From Paulinella micropora (taxonomy: Eukaryota; Cercozoa; Imbricatea; Euglyphida; Paulinellidae), in NCBI GenBank assembly GCA_019918135.1, contig WBZZ01005874.1, positions 90,001-114,500 on the forward strand: a stretch of DNA of 24,500 nt. The letters run 5' to 3'. Both the position numbers and the translations under genes were made by a program. The notes beneath the pieces were generated by a model. It was given only the letters and a program-made list of their open reading frames with translations, had not been told where the DNA came from and searched no databases. Positions 1-8,755 of this stretch are shown piece after piece (within the stretch, counting starts at the first letter, position 1; each line of letters begins with the position of its first letter).

Positions 1-1824
1 AGACCGCCAGAGTCGGGGGATGAGTCGGGTAGTTCAATCGATGAAGAGGATCAAAAAGAAGGAGATATGGACAACAAACGAGCCCCTCATCCCAGCGACT
101 CACTTGTCAGTGACGATGATGTCGAAGAAGATGAGGGGTCTGGTGAAGACGAGGAGGAGGATCCGGCACTAGAGATTGACGAAGGCGATAGCCTACCTGC
201 CAGTGAGTTCAAAGATGTCAAAGAATGGAAGGTGGGTGTTGCACCTCCTCGTGTGCTGCCGGCATTCGAAGGGCAGTCCAGGGCATCACTTTCTGTGCGT
301 TCCCCCGACCTCCTCAGTATGGTGGATATTTTCTTTATGTTCTTACCCCGCAATTCTGACAGAATGTCACAAGAAACACCAACAAGTATGCAACCTGGAA
401 ACGTAATCTCAACCCCTCAGAGCGTCAGCGGCCTTGGGTACCCGTGACACCATCTGACATACTTTCATTTTTGGCGATCCTTATAATGATGGGGGTGATG
501 GGGTTGCCTGCTGAAACAGATTATTGGATTTGCGCTGTGTCAGACTTCTGGCAGTGGCCAGACCTTGCAAGCATCATGGGGTACGTGAGTTATCAGAATA
601 TCAAACGTTATTTTCATCTCACTGACCCCCGTCTGGCAGCTCCTCGTGACTCCCCTCAGTATGACAAACTTTTCAATGTTCGAGTCTTTATTGAGATTAT
701 ACAAGAAAATTTTCCTAGGCTGTGGGAATTGGGTCAGTGGGTGTCAATCGACGAGGGAATGATCCCTTTTAAAGGGCGTACCTACCTCAGGCAATACTTA
801 CCGAAAAAACCCATCAAATGGGGATTCAAACTGTTTGCTCTGTGCTGTTCAGTAACAGGCTATTTTTATACGCTGCTTTGTTATGAGGGTGAGGGAACGG
901 TGCAGGACGATTCTGGGCACGGAATGACGTATGCAGTTGTTATGAAGCTTTTAGACCTAGCCGGCATCGACCAAAGCGGCAGGATCATCGCTTTAGATAG
1001 GTTTTACACAGGGCTGCAGTTGTTTTTTGACTGTGTCCTAAAGAGGGGCATCAACTGCATTGGCACTGTTGTCAAACCCAGGCTGAGGGCGGCAAAGGAG
1101 CTACTGGACGAAGTCAAGAAGAATAGTGACCGGGGCACGTCCGCAATGGCCACTTGGAGTCATAACGGAGTCACTATGCATGCTGTTGCTTGGAAAGACA
1201 ACCAGGTGGTTTATTTTTTATCAACTGTGTTGGGGGGTATCATGAGCCACGTTGAAAGGAGGCTGCATGGGGGGGGGGGGGGGTGGAGCTACGGTTCCAG
1301 TGAATTGTTTTGAAATTTACAAGACATACACTCAGCACATAGGCGGCGTTGATACAGGCGATCAGTTACGACTTCGTTACGGAGTTGAGAAGGCGGTAAG
1401 ATTCAACAAGCCTTGGTTCAAGTTATTTGCGGGTTTGTTAGATGTTGCGGTTACAAACACAACTATCATCTACAAACAGTTTCATGAAGAAAAAACACGC
1501 AAAGACATGCTCAAGGAACTTATTGAGGGTTTGGTGTCTTATGCGGGGCTTTTTGGAGGTTCTAGGAGCGCAGCGAGGGGCAAGCGTGTGATATGCCCTG
1601 GCCATTTGGTAAGTCTTACAAACGAGGCGAGTGATGGTAAGCGCGGCGCGGCTAAGCAGAACTCGGTTTGTTGTGCGGTGTGTGCTAGTAATGGAATCCG
1701 CAAGCGTACCAGTGCTTATTGCAGCGATTGTCGCTATTTTTTTTGCCGAACTGGAGAATGTTTTCCGTGGCACACAGTCAATCATTTCGCTCCATCTGGG
1801 AAATGTAAGAGGCAGCCGTTGTGA
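1..1824 (+). pseudogene. piggyBac transposase (DDE), two frameshifts, N-terminus cut by window edge
   Basis: piggyBac transposases excise and reinsert DNA precisely at TTAA. The reading frame is open from base 1 through an Asp/Glu/Ser-rich N-terminal region, usual for the family; ATG at 67 is only the first in-window Met. Frame 1 runs to about 379, frame 3 to about 1270 and frame 1 again to the TGA at 1822-1824. The first shift falls inside the conserved ETN-x-YA block just before the DDE domain. The second lies in a run of 15 G at 1269-1283. Catalytic aspartates are visible at codons 750-752 (SIDEG), 996-998 (ALDRFYT) and 1351-1353 (GGVDTGDQ), with the neighbouring Asp at 1360-1362. A C-terminal Cys/His-rich module at about 1669-1788 (CxxC, CxxC, then Cys and His pairs) matches the family's zinc cross-brace. 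All key residues survive, so the breaks are recent or are sequencing errors. Confidence 0.9.
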
Positions 1825-1964
1825 CAGTGATTGTCAAGGTTTTATTAGTTATTAAAGAACGGTTTTTTTACACAATTAGCTTCCACCGGGTTTAGTTCAA
1901 TTGAATTTAATAATATAACTGTCAAAAACCACAAATAGGGATTGAAAAACTTGAAATTGGGTCG

Positions 1965-2000
1965 GATCCCCAAACGTGGCTTTAGATCCCCAAAAGTGGC
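1965..2000 (+). repeat. Tandem subterminal repeat of the piggyBac right end
   Basis: Two copies of a 16-base unit lie at 1965-1980 (GATCCCCAAACGTGGC) and 1985-2000 (GATCCCCAAAAGTGGC). They differ at one base and have a period of 20. They sit directly inside the putative right terminus. Short repeats near the ends are common in DNA transposons and can serve as transposase binding sites; that role is inferred here. Confidence 0.7.
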
Positions 2001-2018
2001 AAACCGGTTAAGGGTTAA
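2001..2018 (+). repeat. Putative right terminal inverted repeat of piggyBac, ending in TTAA
   Basis: Read inward on the minus strand from 2018, this is TTAA, then CCCTTAACCGGTTT, then TGCCACTTTTGG. It resembles the general piggyBac end pattern of TTAA followed by CCC and a TGCCA-like block. A second TTAA is nested at 2008-2011, leaving the cleavage point ambiguous by 7 bases. The matching left end is outside the window. Confidence 0.6.
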
Positions 2019-2652
2019 TGACAGAGGTGAAATACCAGTAAATAGCAGAGCGATCACTTCGTTTATTACAATGATTTCGTACTCTTTGCAAACTTGGATG
2101 CTGACATTGGACAATTAATTAGACCCTTCCTCCTCAGTTATGTCCGTTTTGCTAATTTATACGGTAGCAGTAATCGTGACGGTTAGTAGTATTATTAGTT
2201 ATTAATACAGGCATCAGCTTTTTACCATTACCTTTATCACCCCTATCAGGCCGTTTCGTGGGTCATTTTCCAAAGGTACATCTTTTGTGTGAAGTCGCCA
2301 GTTGAACGGGCGGGAATTGTTTCATTATTGTTAAATTTCTGTTTCGTGGAAGTCGCAAACCGGTAGGAGGGGGACGCCCCGAGTGCAGGTTGTCTTCGAG
2401 AAGCAGTTGCGAGGTTTTCCCATTTGGTTATGAGCCTTGCAGCGCGTCACTGCGTTAACCGATCGCAGCAGAAGACCGACCTTCGTTCAAGGGGTGTGGG
2501 GTCTAGGTGCACTGAAGTGACCGGTGTGCCCGGAGGCTTTCAGGAACGCGCGTATTTTGAATTGCATGTGCACACAGCTGATCACTGTGAACACTTGTAG
2601 GCGCAGATAGGTAAATATGTGCTACTTTAATAATACCCCATGTCGGTCCAGA
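2019..2652. other. Non-coding spacer between piggyBac and retroelement copy A
   Basis: I find no supportable gene here. The stretch contains one member of a diverged repeat (2103 to about 2250). It also has short blocks shared with the 14746-17152 spacer: AAGTCGCCAGTTGAACGGG at 2292-2310 matches 17 of 19 bases at 15141-15159, and GGTTATGAGCCTTGC at 2426-2440 is identical at 15628-15642. This suggests both spacers derive from a common older repeat. Confidence 0.6.
2103..2250 (+). repeat. Diverged dispersed repeat, copy 1
   Basis: The left edge GACATTGGACAA-TTAATTAG matches 15320-15341 apart from one indel and one nearby substitution. The block ACGGTAGC follows at nearly the same distance in both places (2161 and 15373), and an AT-rich stretch with weaker similarity follows. 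Similarity stops abruptly upstream of 2103, suggesting an element edge. The family is unknown. Confidence 0.45.
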
Positions 2653-3676
2653 TGTAGGCATCACCCCCCGGATAGCCGGTAAAAAGTACCTTTTCCTGGT
2701 GACAGGTGCACCAGCTTGTTTTTCAGTATTATTTGTCCGGATTGGACCTGATGCCATTTTATTCCTGGTCTGTTGCCGTTTTCCTTTTTGGCTTCACTGA
2801 GCTAATACAACGAGACATCATTCTCATTCTTGAGGACTGTGTTTGGTTGTATTACCGACTTTTCTACGAGCTATCATTGGGGGCATTACATTTGGAGTCC
2901 ACATCACTAGGGTGATTTCTTTCTGCTTTGCCACACAGGCAACAGAGTGAATTTTCACTGACCTGTCTCACACGGGGACGTCAGACGAAAACAAATACTC
3001 CAACACAGCTCCCTCATAACTCTTTCACAAAACAAATAATTTGATTGGTCTCAAGCAGGTGTCTCGTACCCTCTAGCCCAATCCGTATCTGTGTGCTCAC
3101 AAGGAGACATCAGATACAAACTCTCTGTCGTTCTTGCTGTTCTCACACAGAGACCAAGAAGAAGGAGGTGGACAGAAGAGTGAAGGAACACACACAAAAT
3201 ACAAACAAGCATAGGGACAGGAGCACAACACTCTACCCTTCTAGTTTGTGCATTTATCTGCATTATCTCACACACACGTCAGAGTATTTTTGCAAATCTC
3301 TGATCGTTTTCTAAAGGTAGGTCTGAGAACCTATCTGACCGACTGTCGACTTCTCAAGGAGAGCTTTTCTAGCTTCTCTATTACTATCTGTGTGTAGGTC
3401 CAAGTGCCTCATACTAGATACAATATAGAAAAGAAGGAGGAGAAAGTAATCTGAGTAAGGAGAACAAGAAATCGGAGAAAGTCTCAAAGACTATTTTTCT
3501 CAAACAAAAACAAACATACAAACAGTGTTTCATAGAGGACAGGGAATCTTATCCTACCCTCTCTATTAGTTTCTCTCTTCACTAGTCAATCGACTGAAGG
3601 AGGAACAGAACACAAACGAACAAAAACCAAACATAGGAGCTGACATTGTCCTCCTGTTGATCACTACTACGACATC
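2653..3676 (+). promoter_or_regulatory. 5' LTR/leader region of copy A
   Basis: About 1 kb precedes the gag ATG at 3677. It should contain the 5' LTR with its promoter, the primer-binding site and the untranslated leader. Because no 3' LTR of any copy is in the window, the LTR's right edge cannot be set, and I recognise no primer-binding site matching a tRNA end. Visible elements are a near-direct repeat TCTCACAC..ACGTCAGA at 2966-2985 and 3266-3283, each containing ACGTCA, and a CCAAT-type box in reverse orientation near 3043. A short stem TAGGT/ACCTA lies near 3317-3332. An open frame across 3045-3314 begins at TTG and is kept only because the copies are recent, so I do not call it a gene. 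Confidence 0.55.
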
Positions 3677-6372
3677 ATGTCGACAGAGACCGCCGAAGTG
3701 AGTGAATTCTCGGAGGCAGATCAAAGAAGAGAAGAAGAAGAAGCAGGAGGAGGAGGAGGAAGAGGATTGAATGAAGGAGGAGGAGGAGGATTGAATGAAG
3801 GAGGAGGAGGATGAAGGAAGGAGTAGGAGGAGGAGTAGAAGAGGGCTGGGATGATGCAGGAAGATATGGAGGAGACGAAGATGAAGGAGGATTTGAACAA
3901 GAAGAGACGGGAGGAGGAGGAGCATATGGTAATCCCTTACCACCTGCCTACACGGGAGGAGGAGGACGAAAAATGATCGACTTGATTCATAGTGATGGAG
4001 AGGAGATCACAGTGGAGGAACAACAGTGGGTGCAAGACCACTATGACCTCACTAAAAAAGAGTTTGATAACAAGATGGGGGTAGAGAAGGACACCTATGT
4101 GTGGATCCCTCAGGATCAAAGAAGAGAGAAAAGTCGTGCTAAAAAGGATGTCTATATCCTATTATCAAACACAGCACAGCTCCTCGGCAAACTGGTCTCT
4201 GATCCAGAAGAGAGAAAGAAGATACAGCATATCAAGTTTGGGGACACACACACCCACCTTGAATTACTCGATGCTATCTTTGGGGTGTACACTCAAACCC
4301 TGATTTGGGAACGTACATACGGCCCACGATGTGAGGGTTACCTCCAGTACGCAAACCCAAGAGCAACGGCCAGATTCCTCGCGACTGGTCAGGAGGCAGT
4401 CGATGTAACAAAAATGAAGACCAATCTGGGTTCGAAAAACTCGAGTGGCATATTTCATTTTTTTACAATGGAAATAAAGGCCTTGGAGGAGGGGAAGGCA
4501 GAGATGGAAAAAAGCATTAAGGCAGCAGGAGAAACTCATCCTGTGATTGATGAGTTAGAGAAGACAGACAGAGTTCTGACCAAGATCAGACTGTTGATGG
4601 GTGCGTTACTGCACAAGGAGGCATGGAAGAGATGGATTCCTACCAAGGATCACTCTGTCCTTAAATCACTTAGTAACGCACCACCGGTCGCCAACAAAGC
4701 AGGTGTTGACCAATATGTGGAGAAATATAATTTTCTCAGATCTGCTTCTGAATTGGTGGCCTTTATCACTCATGCTCAAAAGCTGGTGATATCTGAGAAG
4801 AAGAAGGCGAAAGAGAATGAGGAGTTCGAGAAGACGATGAGACTGGAAAGAATGAAAGCAAAAGTGAGTGGTGCAAAGACACACCCTCCGACATATTTGA
4901 CCCCACCAGCTCCTGCCCCACCAGCCCCTGCACCCTCGGGCTCAACTACGGTGGTGGTCACAAACACGGAGAAGAAGGACAGACAGAACATCATAAATGC
5001 CTTCAAGGGGAAGAAAGGAGGAGTGGCAAGTCTCATGCTATATGCCAAGACGAGCTCAGACAAAGACTCTGATGCTTCGCTTTTGAGCAAGCTCAAAGAG
5101 ATCAATGCCTGCATGAAGGCTTTTCCTTGCGACGAAACGCAGGAATACGAGGCCCTTGTTACTGTTTTTGACCAATCTCTAGTCTCGGAGGGATTTGATC
5201 TGACACAGTACAAGTTTTTGAGAAAGAAGGAGGAGATTAAGAGAAACAATGCAACAGGCCTAGACGCTCAGTGTGAACTGGCGGTGGCCACACTCATTTC
5301 ATATTTTCAATCTCATGGATACCAGCATCTCTGCACTGGTACTCTCATAGGATTTGAAATCTTTGAGACAGTGGCGATGAGTTTGAGGAGTGCTGTTGGC
5401 TTGGCGGCGACCCTTACGGAGGTAGTTTCCTCCTATGGGCTATTCTATGGCCGCAAGTCGATCATCCTCTATTTCTTTTCGGCGTTACACACAGTTAACC
5501 CGAGTAAGCTTACTCAGCTCATACAACAATGCTCGACGTTTAGCTCAGTGAAGTCCAAGAACTTCCTCGAGACACACGTGTTCGAAAATACGGTTCAAAG
5601 CGTTGCTCCGTCAGCACTGTTTCAAGAAGTGATGAGTGCATGCTCAAACATGGACTCGCTCACGGAGGCACATACGGCACAGGCAGGCGGTGTACCTGTT
5701 GGCGCACAAGCCACGTACACAAACAGAGTTGCCGGTTGGAAGAGACAGAGAGAGCCAGACCTGAAGACCGCATGTTGGAGGTGGTTCGCGGGCTTGCAGT
5801 GTAAGGCACAGATGGAGAACAGAGACTGCTCTTTCAATCATGATAGGCAGAACCCAACAGCAAGGGCAAATTTTCTGAGCAGGACGGAAGGCAAGGAACC
5901 GGGCCTTTTCAATATGCTTCAGATTGCCGCTGTGAACGAAGGTTGGTATGCCAATATGTGTGATGATGAGGAGTTACGAGAGGCAATCATTACCTACATG
6001 AAGAGGATGAAGGAGAAGAAGGAGGAAAGGGAGAGACAAAAGAACTTAAAGGCCTCTCAAAGAGGACGAGAAGGAGGAGCAGGAGCAGGAGGACGAGGAG
6101 GAGGAGGAGGAGGACGAGGACGAGGAACATGGAGAGGAGCCTCGAGGTGGCAGGGAACCCCTCAGAGAGGAAGAGGAGGAGGTCGGGGATATACCCCTTA
6201 TGGAGGGAGAGCTGTTCGAGCTCCAGCCCCCCCACCCAGAGGAGGAGGAGGCTCGTGGGCAAGCTCCAACCCAAATTTCGGTCGAGCTCAGGCCTACAAC
6301 ACTGCCTCGGAGACCGATACGTCATCCTACCCGGACACTACTCAAGGTAATCGTTTCGAGGTGGTGGAATGA
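3677..6372 (+). pseudogene. gag of copy A, frameshifted near the N-terminus
   Basis: The start ATG at 3677 is equivalent to the intact start of copy C. A net 5-base insertion in the GGA/GAA tract near 3805-3825 moves the frame, so translation from 3677 ends at a TGA at about 3811-3813. The rest of Gag is open from there in another frame to the TGA at 6370-6372. The protein otherwise matches copy C, with the CCCH zinc finger, coiled-coil region, Pro/Ala linker and RGG-rich tail all present. A few substitutions relative to B and C fall before 4570 (for example Glu to Lys in the LTKEEF motif region). The downstream open frame starts with an internal Met and could give an N-truncated Gag, but I see no reason to think it is used. 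Confidence 0.8.
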
Positions 6373-8732
6373 CTGGAGGGGGAAGAAGAGAGGAAGGAGA
6401 AGACTGTGAAGTTTAACCCTAAAGTCACAGTGCTTTCTAATGCTGTTGTGCAGACTGGGCCAACGCTTCCTCTATGTGAAAACAAAGATGTGGGTACACA
6501 GAGACTGCAGCCCCAAGGTAGTCTCATACCCGTTCATACAGCACGGTTACCAATGATAACTGATGCAAATAGGAAGGCGAGACTTGCGATGGAGGCGAGG
6601 AGGCCAATGGCAGACGTATCGCCTCGGCCAAGCAAACAACCACGAACAGACTCAATGTCTACGGTCGCGGCGGGTGGCGAGCAAAAAGACAATGTGTGTA
6701 CTCAAGTACCACAAGACAATGTCGCTCAAATAGTAAACGCACCAGTACCGCAGAATAATAAAAATGTTAATGAGGTGAAGCAGGAGGAGAAGAAGGAGGA
6801 GTTGAAAAACTTAGAGACAAGACTCCAAAATTTGGAACGTAAAGTTCTTGTTCTCGCAGCCAATATACACAGGCCCGATGCTCTGTGTTATACGGAACTT
6901 TATTGTGAAACATTGAAGACAATATTAAAAGTTGGTAATGATACGATGGCGAATATTAATATTGTCGGCCGGAAGTTTTTTAATCGATACCGGGACTGGG
7001 TGGACGGAAATATGAAAAAGTCAACGGGCACTCTCAAAGGAGTGAGCAGCCGGACGGATATCACGGGAATCATCACACTGACCTTTAAATTGAAATCCGC
7101 ACGAGTATACCGTATGGACCTCTATGTCGTCCCCGGTTACCACGGGTCAATATTACTATCGTATGACCAATTGGCTACGATGGGGGCTGTGATTGATTGC
7201 GCCGCACGGCGAGTGATATATGGAGTAAAAAGAGGAGAAGAGAACGATATTGATCCCTTCAACGCTACTGACTCTTATGAGGCTTATGAGCTGAGTCTAG
7301 CGACGGATCACAAAAAGATGGCCATCGCACATGAGGCACTTGAGGTGTACGTTCACCCCCATGTCGTAAGACCGGATGAACTGTCCTGGACCGACAATTG
7401 GGAATCCCAAGTGTGCACTGTCACAGTTCCGACATGCCATTGGGACAAAAAGTCTATTGATGACTTAATCGAGAAGCGAAAGGAGGAGATTATATGTGTC
7501 GCACAAAGAAGCCCGTCGTTGGCGAGATTCGCGGAAGGAGTAGGAACAGATGTCCATATTACTAACGGATACTGTTTCCATGCGAAAGTAGGAGAAGAAA
7601 AAAGGGAGGCGTTTGTACCAAGGAGAACGGGGCGAATCCCGGATACTCCACCAGAAACTATTAAAAGTTTTATTACTGATTTCTGGGGTGACGAGCCCAC
7701 GTGGCCGCGTTCACTGTCTGAAGTGAAGAAATGCTTACGGACTTTATTCGAAAATAATAAGCCGTATACTATTATCCTGCCATATAATGAGAAGGCGATA
7801 TGGGCGCAGGAAATAAGGGACCGGCTTATTGATCATCCTATACCGGTACCCTCTCGCAAGCAACAGCTAGTGGTGGCTTGTCGTATGGGAACTCGTGAGC
7901 AGAGCAGTGCATACAAGCGGAAGCTCAGAGACCTCGACAAGTTGAAATTGATACCGCAAGCATTCACATGCTTTGATGGTTTTTACACCCGTAAAGCTCC
8001 TTTGCAATACGCGAGACTCATTGACATGCTGGTGGAGCTCGGTAAAGATGATGAGCCGGACACGGTCACGTATGAAAAGACGGGCCTAGATGATGTCTCG
8101 GAAGAGGACTTAGGCTTGGAGGAGGACAGAGAACCCCTCAAGCAGCATAAGCAGATGTCTGATGAAGATTTTCAAGAGGCGGCGCGGAAAATATTGGAAG
8201 AAGGAGTAGGCACGGAGAAGGAGAAGGAGCTTTTAAAAGCCAAATTAGAGGCGAACAAGGAAATTTTTGACCCTCCACATGCAGGTGGTGTCAAGCCTGA
8301 AGATTTCACTGCGGTTATTTACAAAATACCGGGTGCGGAGCCGTCACCGGCACCACGAAGGGCGAATTTGAGTATACATGAGGCGAAGATAGCGGAGGAG
8401 CTAGCAAGACAGCTGCTCAATGAGGACTTTATTGAGAGATCAACATCTCAATAGTCTCACAACCGAGAATAGTGCCGAAGCCAGGAGGAGAATGGCGCCT
8501 GACAGTTAACTATGCTCGTGTTAACAAGGTGCTGGAGGAAGAGAGAAATCCTCTCCCGACATTAGAAGAAGGAAGGAGAGTACTGCGGAATGCAAAATTC
8601 TATTCGGTCATTGACCTTAAGAATGGCTTCTGGCAGATACCACTGGAGGAAAAGTCCAGATGGCTGACGGCGTTTGTGGTGGGTATGGAAAGTATATCCA
8701 ATGGAAAGTGCTTCCGATGGAGCCTCAAGCAA
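6373..8732 (+). pseudogene. pol of copy A: protease-like domain plus partial RT, truncated
   Basis: The frame continues directly from gag after the UGA at 6370-6372 and is open to a TAG at 8452-8454. The protein is identical to copy C over this span, including the Asp-Thr-Met protease motif and the long unassigned region. A one-base deletion near 8447 (CTCAAT against CTCCAAT in C) breaks the frame just inside RT. The remaining RT motif 1 and motif A (FYSVIDLKNGFWQ) lie in another frame from 8472. Further one-base insertions occur near 8690-8722, and the copy ends at the junction with B before motif B is complete. It is non-functional as given. Confidence 0.85.
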
Positions 8733-8755
8733 ACGCCTCAGCATCTGGACTTTTC
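8722..8755. other. Tail-to-tail junction of copies A and B (palindrome centre)
   Basis: Left of about 8730 the sequence follows the RT of C to about 23230, ending CTCAAGCAA. Right of it, the reverse complement of the RT of C begins at about 23178 (AAACGCC, TCAG, CATCTGG). The arms overlap by the trinucleotide CAA at 8730-8732. About 50 bases of element sequence between the two breakpoints are absent on the second arm. Both sides carry small indels within tens of bases of the join. Confidence 0.8.

Larger units (their letters stand above)
1..2018 (+). mobile_element. piggyBac-superfamily DNA transposon, left end outside window
   Basis: The element is defined by a piggyBac transposase reading frame open from base 1 and by a right terminus ending in AGGGTTAA at 2011-2018. 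That terminus is the reverse complement of TTAACCCT, matching the TTAA target plus CCC-start ends known for piggyBac. Bases 1825-1964 between the stop codon and the subterminal repeats are AT-rich and appear non-coding. The left terminus and the transposase start are not in the window, so the left target duplication cannot be checked. The copy is probably non-autonomous because its transposase is frameshifted. The superfamily assignment is secure; the exact right boundary (TTAA at 2015-2018, or the nested TTAA at 2008-2011) is inferred. Confidence 0.82.
2653..8732 (+). mobile_element. Ty3/gypsy-type LTR retroelement copy A, 3' truncated in RT
   Basis: Copy A carries leader, gag and pol in the order seen in copy C, then stops inside reverse transcriptase where it joins copy B. 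The left edge is placed at TGTAGGCATCACCCCCCGG. The same sequence, reverse complemented, ends copy B at 14745, and a variant begins copy C at 17153; a TG start suits an LTR. RNase H, integrase and the 3' LTR are missing, so this copy cannot be autonomous. Relative to C it has about 20 differences in its first 1.9 kb but only about two in the next 3.9 kb, then a cluster of indels from 8445 to the junction. Confidence 0.85.

Noticed and set aside
2640..2652. Target-site duplication flanking the A/B unit or copy C
   Set aside because: The bases outside 2653, 14745 and 17153 do not match each other, and the right end of copy C is not in the window.
3045..3314. Open frame of 89 codons in the retroelement leader, present in copies A and B and partly in C
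   Set aside because: It starts at TTG, has no recognisable domain and lies in the LTR/leader. Its presence in all copies is explained by their recent origin.
6129..6409. Open frames overlapping the gag C-terminus in other frames, seen in every copy
   Set aside because: They arise from the low-complexity GGA-rich sequence and are shadows of the Gag RGG tail. One is read only in copy B because of its homopolymer frameshift.
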